A DNA stretch of 64,000 nt from Streptomyces kaniharaensis (GTDB taxonomy: Bacteria > Actinomycetota > Actinomycetes > Streptomycetales > Streptomycetaceae). How positions within the stretch are numbered: the first letter of the stretch is position 1; each line of letters opens with the position of its first letter. Positions 51,044 through 59,049 of this stretch are shown here, one piece after another. A model generated the notes under the pieces. That model had not been told where the DNA came from, did no database searches, and was given only the letters and a program-made list of their open reading frames with translations. The stretch is taken from the NCBI RefSeq assembly GCF_009569385.1, contig NZ_WBOF01000001.1:3110001-3174000 (forward strand), written 5' to 3'. The translations under genes were made by a program, and so were the position numbers.

Positions 51044-51607
51044 TCACCGGTGGAGGGTGTAACCGCCCTTGATGACCCAGGTGTTGGGGGCGGTGGGCCC
51101 GCATTTGGTGGCCTTGGCCGGGGCGCTGTAGTCGAGTGCGTTTGCGCCCGACCAGCCGACCCGGCGCTCGCCGGTCACGTCGGCGGGGTAGAAGGTGAGG
51201 CTGGTTTCGGGGTGCCAGGTGCTCGGCGCCGGGGCCGGCTGGGTCCCGCCGGGCGGGACGGTGAAGTGGATCGACTCGATGGGGCCGGTCACGGTGACGG
51301 CGCCGTCGGCGCCCGTGGTGAGGCAGTCGATGCTGATCTCGACCCGCACGACGCCACCGTCCGGGAACGCGTGCCGGACGGTGGCGTGGCCACGGGCCTC
51401 GTGGCCGTCGGTGGTGCGGGCGTCGACCATCGTGGTGAGCCGTTCGTGGGGGGTGGGGCCCGTGCCGCGGTCGTTGAGGAGGGTCCAGGCGTGCAGGCGC
51501 TGGTGGCGGGCGTGCTCGGTGGCGTGGGCCGGGGCCGCCGAGGCGGCGGTGCCGGTGAGAGCGGTCACGGCGGTGGTGAGGGCGATTCCGGCGGCGAACT
51601 TCCGCAT
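51044..51607 (-). CDS. Secreted protein of unknown function
   Basis: 187 residues from the second ATG (51607), which has GAAGGA 6 nt upstream; the first ATG overlaps that site. A signal peptide MRKFAAGIALTTAVTALTGT ends in ASA at about residue 25. The mature part contains a repeated His/Arg pattern, a predicted beta-rich stretch (VVRVEISIDCLTTGADGAVT) and WHPETSLTFYPADVTGERRV. Two cysteines could bond. No family recognised. Single gene beside pseudogene debris; the palindrome at 51711 lies upstream. Confidence 0.7.
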   Translation of the reverse strand: MRKFAAGIALTTAVTALTGTAASAAPAHATEHARHQRLHAWTLLNDRGTGPTPHERLTTMVDARTTDGHEARGHATVRHAFPDGGVVRVEISIDCLTTGADGAVTVTGPIESIHFTVPPGGTQPAPAPSTWHPETSLTFYPADVTGERRVGWSGANALDYSAPAKATKCGPTAPNTWVIKGGYTLHR

Positions 51608-51710
51608 GGTCATTCCTTCGTCCTGGTAGGGGAGTTGGGGCCTTCGCCCCTCGCTGCCTCAAAGATCGCAGTGAGGGCGGTGCCCGGACGTCCACCGCAA
51701 GAACGGACCG

Positions 51711-51730
51711 GCTCCCCCGCGCGGGGGAGC
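51711..51730. terminator. 20-bp palindrome upstream of the secreted-protein gene
   Basis: GCTCCCCCGCGCGGGGGAGC, perfectly symmetric, 50-75 bp before the RNA methyltransferase stop and 104 bp from the secreted protein start. It may terminate the minus-strand methyltransferase transcript or regulate the secreted-protein gene. Confidence 0.45.
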
Positions 51731-51804
51731 AAGAACGGGGGCGGGATGAGCCTTTCGGCTACACCCCGCCCCGGATGATCAGGCCCTGATCGGGCGATCG
51801 GGTG

Positions 51805-52374
51805 CTACTCGTCGTCGAGACCGCCGACGTCGCTGCCGTCCGGGGTGCCGCTGATCGCGTACCCCTGGCGGCGCGCCTCGTAGCAGGCCACCGTCGCGGC
51901 GGCGGACACGTTCAGCGAGCCGACCCGGCCCAGCTGCGGGACGAACACCACCTGGTCGCAGAGCGCCAGCGCCTCCGGCGTGATCCCGCGGTCCTCGTGG
52001 CCCAGCACGAAGGCCACCGCCGGGGTCAGCTCGGCCGCGAACATCGGCACCGCCTCGTCCGCCAGCTCCAGGCCGACCACCTTGAAGCCGTCCGCCTTCG
52101 CCGCCGCGACCGCCTCGGCGACGGTTGGGAAGTGCTCCACCTTCAGGTACTTGTCGGTCCCCATCGCGGCCTTCTGCGCACCGGCCGAGCGCACCGACGG
52201 GGTGTCCCCGGTCAGGTACAGCTTCTCGGCGCCCATCGCCGCGCCGGTCCGGACGACCGAGCCGACGTTGAACGGCGACTGCAGGTTCTCCAGGATCATC
52301 GCGAGCCGGAACTCGTTGCTGCGCCGCCACGAGCGGTGCAGACGCTTCAGTTCGGTCCCGCGGAGCTGCTTCAC
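51805..52374 (-). CDS. SpoU/TrmH-family RNA methyltransferase
   Basis: 189 residues from the GTG at 52374, which overlaps the upstream methyltransferase stop (GTGA). SPOUT fold with the deep trefoil knot: motif 1 MILENLQSPFNVGSVVRTGA, motif 2 VAFVLGHEDRGITPEAL, motif 3 VVFVPQLGRVGSLNVSAAAT. A 2'-O-ribose methyltransferase of tRNA or rRNA; which RNA is unclear. A C-terminal segment ends in an acidic run. Coupled to a small-molecule or RNA methyltransferase gene. Confidence 0.9.
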   Translation of the reverse strand: MKQLRGTELKRLHRSWRRSNEFRLAMILENLQSPFNVGSVVRTGAAMGAEKLYLTGDTPSVRSAGAQKAAMGTDKYLKVEHFPTVAEAVAAAKADGFKVVGLELADEAVPMFAAELTPAVAFVLGHEDRGITPEALALCDQVVFVPQLGRVGSLNVSAAATVACYEARRQGYAISGTPDGSDVGGLDDE

Positions 52375-53015
52375 GACGTCGTACCTCGTCCACTCTCGGA
52401 GCCCTCGCCCGCTTCCGGGTGGGGCCGCGCTTCCAGAATCCGGAACCCGTTGACCGACGTGACCCGGGAGGTCGGGTAGCCCTGCTCGTTCAGCCACTTC
52501 TGCAGCGAGTCCGAGCCCAGGTGCTTCTGCACGACCAGGAACGCCGAACCGTCGGGGGTCAGGCGGCCGAGCCAGTGCGTCAGCAGCCGGCGCAGCGCGG
52601 CCTTGCCGATCCGGATCGGCGGGTTGGAGTAGATCGTCGCGAAGCGGACGTCCTCGGGGACGTCGTCGGGCAGCGCGGCGTGCACGTTCCCCAGCTGCAG
52701 TGCCTCGGCGTTCAGCCGCACGAGCTCCAGGGCACGCTCGTTGACGTCCACCGCCCAGACCGGGAGGCGCTTGCGCCGGGTCGCCCAGGTGAGCGCGATC
52801 GGGCCGTAGCCGCAGCCGACGTCCAGGATCGGGCCGCGGACGCGTGGCGGCGGGGCGTGCTCCAGCAGGATCCGGGTGCCCGGGTCGAGCCGGCTGCGCG
52901 AGAACACCCCGGCGTCGGTGGTCAGTTCCAGGGTGACGTCCGGCAGGGAGACCGTGATCGGCCGGCGCTCGCTGGCGACCTCGGGTGCACCCGTGAAGTA
53001 GTGCGAGCCGGACAT
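52371..53015 (-). CDS. RsmC-like class I methyltransferase
   Basis: 214 residues from the ATG at 53015 with GGGGAA 5 nt upstream; the frame extends 12 codons further without support. Rossmann core: PILDVGCGYGPIALTWATRR (motif I), VDVNERALELVRLNAE, and FATIYSNPPIRIGK, the NPP motif of base-amine methyltransferases related to RsmC (16S rRNA G1207). Overlaps the downstream SpoU methyltransferase, so both probably act on RNA. Confidence 0.88.
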   Translation of the reverse strand: MSGSHYFTGAPEVASERRPITVSLPDVTLELTTDAGVFSRSRLDPGTRILLEHAPPPRVRGPILDVGCGYGPIALTWATRRKRLPVWAVDVNERALELVRLNAEALQLGNVHAALPDDVPEDVRFATIYSNPPIRIGKAALRRLLTHWLGRLTPDGSAFLVVQKHLGSDSLQKWLNEQGYPTSRVTSVNGFRILEARPHPEAGEGSESGRGTTS

Positions 53016-53177
53016 GCTGTTCCCCGTCGTTCGTGTGGGCCTCGGGGCCACCGGGTGGGTGTGGGTAAGCCCTGGTACGGCACCGATCGTACCCCCGGCG
53101 GTCCGGGGCGCGTTCCGCCCGGCCCGCGGCGGCCGGGCGGGACAGGGGGCGGGAACGGGACCACGGCCGGGGCTGAA

Positions 53178-53648
53178 CTACAGGGTGCCCGGGGCCTTGC
53201 GGGTGGCCACGTTGATCCGGTTCCAGGCGTTGATGGTGAGGCAGACCGAGATCAGGTGGGCCAGCTCTTCCTCCCCGAAGTGGGCGGCGGCACGCGCGTA
53301 CACCGCGTCCGAGACGCCGCCGCCGATGGCGGCGATCTCCTCGGCGAGCGCCAGGGCGGCCCGCTCGCGCGCGGAGTAGACCCCGGCCGGGGCCTCGTGC
53401 CACACCGGCAGCAGGTAGATCCGCTCGTCGGTCTCGCCGGCCTTGCGGGCGTCCCTGGCGTGCATGTCCAGGCAGTAGGCGCAGCCGTTCAGCTGCGAGG
53501 TGCGCATCTGCACCAGCTCGACCAGGGCCGGGTCCAGGCCCTCGCGGGCGGCGGCGTCCAGGGCGATCATCGCGCGGAACACCTTGGGGACGGTGCGGGC
53601 GTAGTCGAGGCGGCGGGCGGGGGCTTCGGCGATCTCGTTCGTCGTCAT
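53178..53648 (-). CDS. AhpD/carboxymuconolactone decarboxylase-family protein
   Basis: 156 residues from the ATG at 53648. All-helical AhpD-like fold: MRTSQLNGCAYCLDMHARDA with the redox CxxC (CAYC) and the following His, then YLLPVWHEAPAGVYSARERA and LISVCLTINAWNRINVAT. Such proteins are peroxidase-like or thiol-disulfide enzymes, often annotated as alkylhydroperoxidase. Divergent from the small acidic gene at 53845. Start chosen at the conserved MTTNEIAEAP; two upstream Met are in a low-quality stretch. Confidence 0.88.
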   Translation of the reverse strand: MTTNEIAEAPARRLDYARTVPKVFRAMIALDAAAREGLDPALVELVQMRTSQLNGCAYCLDMHARDARKAGETDERIYLLPVWHEAPAGVYSARERAALALAEEIAAIGGGVSDAVYARAAAHFGEEELAHLISVCLTINAWNRINVATRKAPGTL

Positions 53649-53844
53649 GACAACGACTCTAGGATCGGAATGAACCATGTCTGTGTGTCATTCGATCACC
53701 GGATTCGTGGGTCAATTGTGCGGGCGGCGGGCGCCGGACAACACGCCAGGTGGCGTCGGCACGTCGCGTCCGAGCGCCCGGCGGCGGATACTGAGTACCG
53801 CCATCCGGGCCCGTGGGAGCCTCCCTACAGCGAGGACGGACGCC

Positions 53845-54042
53845 ATGCCGCAGAATCACGAGGACTACCTGATCGACGAGGCCGTCGAGACCGTCGAGCC
53901 CGACGACGAGGCACCCGAGAGCGACGAGTACGACGAGGTGGCCGAGCGCCGGGCCGTCGGCGCCGACCCCGCCACCGACGTCGCGGACGCCGCCGAGCAG
54001 AGCCGCGTGGTCCAGCTCGACGAGGACGAGTACCGCGAGTAG
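53845..54042 (+). CDS. Small acidic protein (DUF5709-like)
   Basis: 65 residues with a very low predicted pI: MPQNHEDYLIDEAVETVEPD, then DEYDEVAERRAVGADPATDV and QLDEDEYRE. GAGGA lies 8 nt before the ATG. The pattern of a repeated acidic D/E patch with ERRAVGADP resembles DUF5709 proteins common in actinomycetes. Function unknown. A 16-17-bp repeat array starts 8 bp after its stop. Confidence 0.75.
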   Translation: MPQNHEDYLIDEAVETVEPDDEAPESDEYDEVAERRAVGADPATDVADAAEQSRVVQLDEDEYRE

Positions 54043-54049
54043 GCGGGGG

Positions 54050-54117
54050 CCGTCCCTACTGTCAGGCCGTCCCTACCGTCAGCCGTTCGTACCGTCAGCC
54101 GTTCGTACCGTTGTCAG
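54050..54117. repeat. Four tandem 16-19-bp units after the small acidic gene
   Basis: Units at 54050, 54067, 54083 and 54099, all of the form CCGT[CT]C[CG]TAC[CT]GTCAG with small changes. A further example of short arrays directly behind a stop codon; here it also lies 15 bp beyond the convergent gene's stop. Confidence 0.65.
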
Positions 54118-54131
54118 GACCTGCAGGGCTG

Positions 54132-56645
54132 CTACAGGGCGCGGCGGCGCTGCAGCCACGCGAACGCCGCCCAGCCCGGCAGCACCGGCAGGATCAGCGT
54201 CAGCGAACGGTAGAGGACCACCGCGGCCACCGCGCCGCCCTCCTCCATCGACGCCGCCGACTGCAGCAGTCCCACCAGCACACCGTCCATGACCCCTGCC
54301 CCGCCGGGGGTCGGAGCCGCGTTGCCGACCGGGCTGCCGGTCAGGAACACCACCGCGACCGCCGCGAACGACGGCTCCCGGCCCACCGCCCGGGCACAGC
54401 AGTACAGGCAGGTGGTCAGACACATCGAGACCAGCAGCTGCCCCGCCACGCCGACCGTCAGCCGCCCCGGATTGCGCAGCAGCTCCAGCAGGCGGGGCAG
54501 CACCTCGGCCGTCAGCGGCCGCAGCCGCGCCGCCAGCCACCGCCGGGCCGGCGGCACCGCGGACACGGCCGCGAGCAGCACCGCCGCCCCCGCCAGGCCG
54601 CCCGCCACGGCAGGCAGCGCGTCCAGCTCCGAGCCGCCGGGCTCCTGGCCCAGCAGATAGACGAACGCGCCCAGCTGCAACAGGTGCAGCACCAGGCCGA
54701 TCAGCTGGCCCACCCCGACACTGGACAACGCCTGCGCGGTCGGGATGCCCGCCTGCTGGAGGAGCCGCGTGTTCAACGCGACCCCGCCGACCCCGCCCGG
54801 CGACACCAGCTTCACGAACGACCCGGCGAGCTGCGCGTACACCGCGTTCCGGAAGTCCAACCGCTCCGGTACGAACCCGACGAAGCCCATGGCGGCGGTC
54901 ACGTGGCTCGTCGCGGCGGCGAACAGGGCGAGCAGCAGCCACACCGGATCGGCATCGGCCACGGCGGCGATCGGATTCTGCTCCGTCGCGAACAGCTGCG
55001 GGATCAGCAGCCACCCGGCGACCACCCCGCCCGCCACCGCGAGCAGCGTCCGGGGCCGCAGCCGCTCCAGCCGCACCGGCCTCACCGCCGCCTGCGGCTG
55101 CGCCCGAAGCACCTCGGCCCGGATCGCGTCGAGCAGGTCGACCGGCGGTGAGGCCGCTTGACCGGCCTGCTCGCCGTTCGGCCGCTGGGCGGCGCGTTTC
55201 AGGCAGTGGCGGGTGGTGGGGGCGAGGGCTATGGGCTGGAGGAGGGGGAGGGCGCCGGCGACGGGGTCGGGGCCGAGTGCGGCGACGGCGGTGCGGACGG
55301 AACGGGCGGCGCCGGTGCGGAGCGCGAGCGTGGTGAGGAGCTGGGCGATGTCGCAGCGCAGGACGAGTTCGCTCGCGGCGATGTCGCCGTCCGCGAAGTC
55401 GACCAGGTGCACCGCGCCCGCGTCGTCCACCAGGAGGGCGGAGGGGACGAGCGCGCGGTGGGAGATCTCCCGGCGCTGGAGGCGGGCGAGTTGCTGCCAG
55501 GCGTCGGTGAGGAGGGCGTCGGTGATCTCCTCGTCGGCGAGTTCGTCGAGGGTGCGGCCGGCGAGGTGCTCGTAGGCGATGAGGGCGGTGTCGTGGCCGA
55601 GGCCGGCGGTGGCGGCGATGCGGCGGGTGCGGACGCCGGCGGCGACGGCCGCGTACGAGACCAGGGCCTCGTGTTCCAGGCCGGTGCGCGGGGAGCGCAG
55701 GGCGCGCGGGTGGGGCGCGGTGCGCAGCCGCAGGCGCCGCCAGGCGCGCTGGACGGCCGCGGCGGTGACGGCCTGGCGGTCGAGCAGCTGGACGTCGAGG
55801 TCGGGGCGGCCGTCGGCCTGTCGGACGAGGTAGCGGTCGGGGCCCGCGGGGTGGACGTCGGCGGGGCGTAGGCCGGTTTCGCGCAGGCTGCGGAGGATCT
55901 CGGCGGGCCGCGGCCGGGGATCGGGGGTGCCGAAGGCGTAGAGGACGCCGTGGGCGGCGGTCCAGCCGAGGAGGAGGCCGAGGAGCAGGGCGGTGGGGGT
56001 GGCGTAGCCGCCGGCGAGTCCGGCGAGGCCGGAGAGGGCGAGGACGGCCCGGGACAAGCGGCGTTCGCGGCTGCCGGAGGCCGCCATGAAGGCGAGGACG
56101 GGCGCGAGGTAGCCGTACACCGGCTCGGTGTGGCCGGGGTGGCCGCCCGGCAGGGCCTGGGTGAGGGCGGCGAGCAGGGAGGCCGGGGCGACGCCGTCGG
56201 CCCACAGGTCGACGGCGAGCGAGACGCCGTAGGCGAGGACGGCGGCGAGCAGGCCGTCGGAGACCTGCTGGAGGGCGCGCCGCCGGTCGGGGCCGAGGAG
56301 GCGGCGGGCGGCGAGGCCGGCCGGCAGGAGCAGGACGGCGGCGGTGGTGAGGCCGTCGGCGAGGTCGGCGAGCGGGCGGGGCACGAGTTCGGTGGCCCCG
56401 GCGACGTCGGCGGCGATGCCGACGGTGGTGGCGCGCGCGTAGTCGGCGAGGAGCAGGGTGAGGGCGATGCCGACGAGGCCGGTGACCAGCCGGATCAGGG
56501 CGACCGGCTGGCGGATCCGGCCGCTGTCGGCCACCTGGCCCCGGCCTCGCGGACCCCGCTCGCGTATGCGCCTGGGCGCACCGGCGGTGTCGCTACCGCC
56601 GGTGCCGCCGTCCGTTCTCCCTGTCACGATTGCCACGGGTGGCAT
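54132..56645 (-). CDS. LPG-synthase-like membrane protein with kinase-like domain
   Basis: 837 residues if begun at the ATG at 56645; GTGs a few codons later fit the GGGAG better. Order: about six membrane helices (50-240), a kinase-like domain (270-460), and a lysylphosphatidylglycerol synthase TM (UPF0104-type) domain of 8 helices (530-830). The kinase-like part has YEHLAGRTLDEL, HRALVPSALLVDDAGAVHLV and DFADG; the catalytic HRD Asp is Ala (HRA at 396-398). So it may be a pseudokinase regulating lipid or undecaprenyl flipping. No LysS-like synthetase domain is present. Confidence 0.8.
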   Translation of the reverse strand: MPPVAIVTGRTDGGTGGSDTAGAPRRIRERGPRGRGQVADSGRIRQPVALIRLVTGLVGIALTLLLADYARATTVGIAADVAGATELVPRPLADLADGLTTAAVLLLPAGLAARRLLGPDRRRALQQVSDGLLAAVLAYGVSLAVDLWADGVAPASLLAALTQALPGGHPGHTEPVYGYLAPVLAFMAASGSRERRLSRAVLALSGLAGLAGGYATPTALLLGLLLGWTAAHGVLYAFGTPDPRPRPAEILRSLRETGLRPADVHPAGPDRYLVRQADGRPDLDVQLLDRQAVTAAAVQRAWRRLRLRTAPHPRALRSPRTGLEHEALVSYAAVAAGVRTRRIAATAGLGHDTALIAYEHLAGRTLDELADEEITDALLTDAWQQLARLQRREISHRALVPSALLVDDAGAVHLVDFADGDIAASELVLRCDIAQLLTTLALRTGAARSVRTAVAALGPDPVAGALPLLQPIALAPTTRHCLKRAAQRPNGEQAGQAASPPVDLLDAIRAEVLRAQPQAAVRPVRLERLRPRTLLAVAGGVVAGWLLIPQLFATEQNPIAAVADADPVWLLLALFAAATSHVTAAMGFVGFVPERLDFRNAVYAQLAGSFVKLVSPGGVGGVALNTRLLQQAGIPTAQALSSVGVGQLIGLVLHLLQLGAFVYLLGQEPGGSELDALPAVAGGLAGAAVLLAAVSAVPPARRWLAARLRPLTAEVLPRLLELLRNPGRLTVGVAGQLLVSMCLTTCLYCCARAVGREPSFAAVAVVFLTGSPVGNAAPTPGGAGVMDGVLVGLLQSAASMEEGGAVAAVVLYRSLTLILPVLPGWAAFAWLQRRRAL

Positions 56646-56852
56646 GCTCCCATGCCGGTCTGAAGACGGTCGCCCGTCTACGCCGGGATGCCGGGCCGCA
56701 CACGGAGGGCGCCGGGCCGCGCGCGCCGGTGGGCGAACCGTCGGTGCGCAGCAAGGAGTTCCGCCGGCTCCGGGCGCATCGCCGGTTCGGGAGGAGACCC
56801 ACGGCGGACGCGGGCGGGCGTGTCTTGGGACACAGCCCGGGCCGGCCGTCAC

Positions 56853-56858
56853 TACCCT
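56853..56858 (+). promoter_or_regulatory. -10 element of a probable leaderless promoter (UBP zinc finger)
   Basis: TACCCT exactly 6 nt before the ATG at 56865; no ribosome site. Confidence 0.55.
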
Positions 56859-56864
56859 GCGCTC

Positions 56865-57134
56865 ATGAGTGCCGCCTGCGAAGACCTCGCCATGGCCCCC
56901 CGGACCATCGACCCCCTCCCGCCCACCGACGGCTGCGCCGAGTGCCTGGCACAGGGGCGCCGGGACTGGGTGCACCTGCGGATCTGCCTGGACTGCGGCC
57001 ATATCGGCTGCTGCGACTTCTCGCCACAGCGGCATGCCGCCGCGCACTTCCACGCCACCTCGCACCCGGTGGTCCGCTCGTACGAGCCGGGGGAGGACTG
57101 GCGCTGGTGCTTCGTCCACGAGGTCATGGGCTGA
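56865..57134 (+). CDS. UBP-type zinc-finger protein
   Basis: 89 residues, made almost wholly of a zf-UBP domain: CAECLAQGRRDWVHLRICLD, CGHIGCCDFSPQRHAAAHFH and HPVVRSYEPGEDWRWCFVHE. Cys/His pairs for two or three zinc ions are visible. In eukaryotes this domain binds ubiquitin C-termini; its use in bacteria without ubiquitin is not known. ATG at 56865 fits a leaderless promoter; the ATG at 56892 is an alternative. Confidence 0.85.
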   Translation: MSAACEDLAMAPRTIDPLPPTDGCAECLAQGRRDWVHLRICLDCGHIGCCDFSPQRHAAAHFHATSHPVVRSYEPGEDWRWCFVHEVMG

Positions 57135-57253
57135 GCGCGGGACGCCCGTTCCCCGTGGCGTGGCGGTGTAACCCGGATAAAATCCGGACATAACGCCCGT
57201 GCGGCCCTCCGGTCGGCGCCCGTCCGGCCGGTGACCGCCGAAGGAGGTCGACG

Positions 57254-57526
57254 ATGACCAAGCGAACGACGGCCAGCACCGGCAAGCTCCGCCGGGGCGC
57301 CCAGGAACTGCTGGAGCGCCGTGGCATGGCGAGCAGCCCCAAGTCGCTCGCGCCTCGACTGCGCACCAACGCCCCGCCCGCCGCCACCGCCGGGTACGCC
57401 GCCGGAGACCCCTTCCGGCACGGCGGGCGCGAGACGGGGACGTCCTCGATGCTCGCCGCCCCGGCCATGCACGCCGAGCTCAAGGGCCACCGGCACCGCG
57501 GCGCGGAGAAGCACTCCGCGCACTGA
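57254..57526 (+). CDS. Small basic protein of unknown function
   Basis: 90 residues, strongly basic, starting MTKRTTASTGKLRRGAQELL and ending GHRHRGAEKHSAH. A textbook AAGGAGG ribosome site 6 nt before the ATG suggests high translation. I see no domain; Lys/Arg/His-rich ends and a central Pro/Ala region suggest a nucleic-acid-binding or storage role, but this is only an impression. No obvious partner gene. Confidence 0.65.
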   Translation: MTKRTTASTGKLRRGAQELLERRGMASSPKSLAPRLRTNAPPAATAGYAAGDPFRHGGRETGTSSMLAAPAMHAELKGHRHRGAEKHSAH

Positions 57527-57719
57527 ACGCTCCCGCCGCACAGGGGTGGACGCCCGCACCGGGTGTCCACCCCTGACGTGTGATCAGGGGCGGTTCTCGG
57601 GGGCGGGTGGGGGGTCGTCCCGGATGGGCCGCGCCGCCGCTCTCCCGCAGACTCGTTCGGTCGGCGCCAGTTCTCGGCGCCAGCACCTGCCGGACTAGTC
57701 GCAGTTGGAGAGCATTCAC

Positions 57720-58964
57720 ATGAACACCCGTACGCGCAACCGCCGTTGGACCGTCCTCGTCGCTTCGGGAGCCGTGCTCGCCGCCGTCACGGCCGGGGCG
57801 GCGACGCCCGCCCTCGCGGCGGACGCGGCGGGCGGGGCGGACCGCACACCGATCACCGTCGCTGCCGGCGCCGGCCAGGCCGGACCGGTGGACCGCGCCA
57901 CGCTCGCGGCGACGCTCGACGCCCTGCCGGCGAACGTCACCGGCGCGGTGGTCCGGGTCGGCGGCCGGGACGGGCGGTGGCGCGGCACAGGGGGAGAGGA
58001 CGTCCCGGCGAACGCCGACTTCCGGATCGGCAGCATCTCCAAGGTGTTCACCGCGACCGTGATGCTCCAACTGGCCGCCGAGGGCAGGGTCGACCTGAAC
58101 GGCACCGTGCAGCACTACCTGCCGGGGCTCCTGCCCGAGGGCTACCCGCCGGTCACCGTCGGCCAGTTGCTCGACCACACCAGCGGCCTGCCCGGCGGTG
58201 GCGGCCTGACGTCCGGGGACGGCAGCACGCGGTGGTTCGTCGCGCACAAGGCGGACGCCTTCACGCCCGAGCAGGTGGTGGCGGACATGCTCACCCAGCC
58301 GATGAGCTTCCCGCCCGGCACCGCGCAGCAGTACAACGGGAACAACACCTTCGTCGCCGGGATGGTGATCGAGAAGGTCACCGGCGACACCTTCGCCCAC
58401 CAGGTGGAGCGGCGGATCACCCGCCCGCTCGGCCTGCACGACACCTACGTCCCGGCCGCCGACGACCTCGACCTCCCGGACCCGCACGCGCCCGCCTACG
58501 TGGACGTCCCGGCCGCCGACGGCGCGAGCACCCGGGTGGACGTCACCGAGCAGAGCCCGTACCCGTGGGCCGAGGGAGGCATGATCTCCTCCCCCGCCGA
58601 CCTGGAGCGCTTCTTCACCGCCCTGTTCCGCGGCCGCCTGCTGCCGCCCGCGCAGCAGGCCGAGCTGTTCGCCGTCCCGAACCTGCCGAACCACAACAAC
58701 AAGAACTGCGAGATCGGCCCCACCGCCGGGCACGCGTGCTTCAGCAAGGGCCTGATGCGCGCCGTCCTGCCGAACGGCACGGAGATCTGGGGCAAGGCCG
58801 GCTCCCGGCCCGGCTACAGCAACGGCGTCTTCGCCACCCGCGACCTCTCCCGGACCGTGGTGGTCGCGCTGAACCCGACCGGCATCAGCGGCGAGGAGTT
58901 CCCGACCCTGTGGAAGCTGGCCACCGCCTCGTTCGGCTCGGGGCAGGTGTACCCGCAGCGCTGA
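57720..58964 (+). CDS. Secreted serine hydrolase (beta-lactamase/DD-peptidase fold)
   Basis: 414 residues. Signal peptide with cleavage after ATPALA (about residue 34). Class C beta-lactamase/DD-carboxypeptidase motifs: SISK (S-x-x-K) in FRIGSISKVFTATVML, and WGKAGSRPGYSNGVFA as the third motif. The second motif is YNGNN where the family has Y-x-N (YSN), so the third residue is Gly; a neighbouring Asn might substitute. Possible esterase or peptidase acting on cell wall or D-peptides. GGAGAG lies about 7 nt before the ATG. Confidence 0.87.
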   Translation: MNTRTRNRRWTVLVASGAVLAAVTAGAATPALAADAAGGADRTPITVAAGAGQAGPVDRATLAATLDALPANVTGAVVRVGGRDGRWRGTGGEDVPANADFRIGSISKVFTATVMLQLAAEGRVDLNGTVQHYLPGLLPEGYPPVTVGQLLDHTSGLPGGGGLTSGDGSTRWFVAHKADAFTPEQVVADMLTQPMSFPPGTAQQYNGNNTFVAGMVIEKVTGDTFAHQVERRITRPLGLHDTYVPAADDLDLPDPHAPAYVDVPAADGASTRVDVTEQSPYPWAEGGMISSPADLERFFTALFRGRLLPPAQQAELFAVPNLPNHNNKNCEIGPTAGHACFSKGLMRAVLPNGTEIWGKAGSRPGYSNGVFATRDLSRTVVVALNPTGISGEEFPTLWKLATASFGSGQVYPQR

Positions 58965-59049
58965 GGCGGGCTGTCGGTCGGCTGCGGTACGTTCGTGCCG
59001 TTCACCACGTGCGCGGCCTGAGTGCACGTCAGGACGACGGGGGCGCACG

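Noticed and set aside
50592-51800. Integrated genomic island at tRNA-Thr
   Set aside because: No integrase, no repeat of the tRNA 3' end and no phage or conjugation genes in view; only a pseudogene and one secreted protein.
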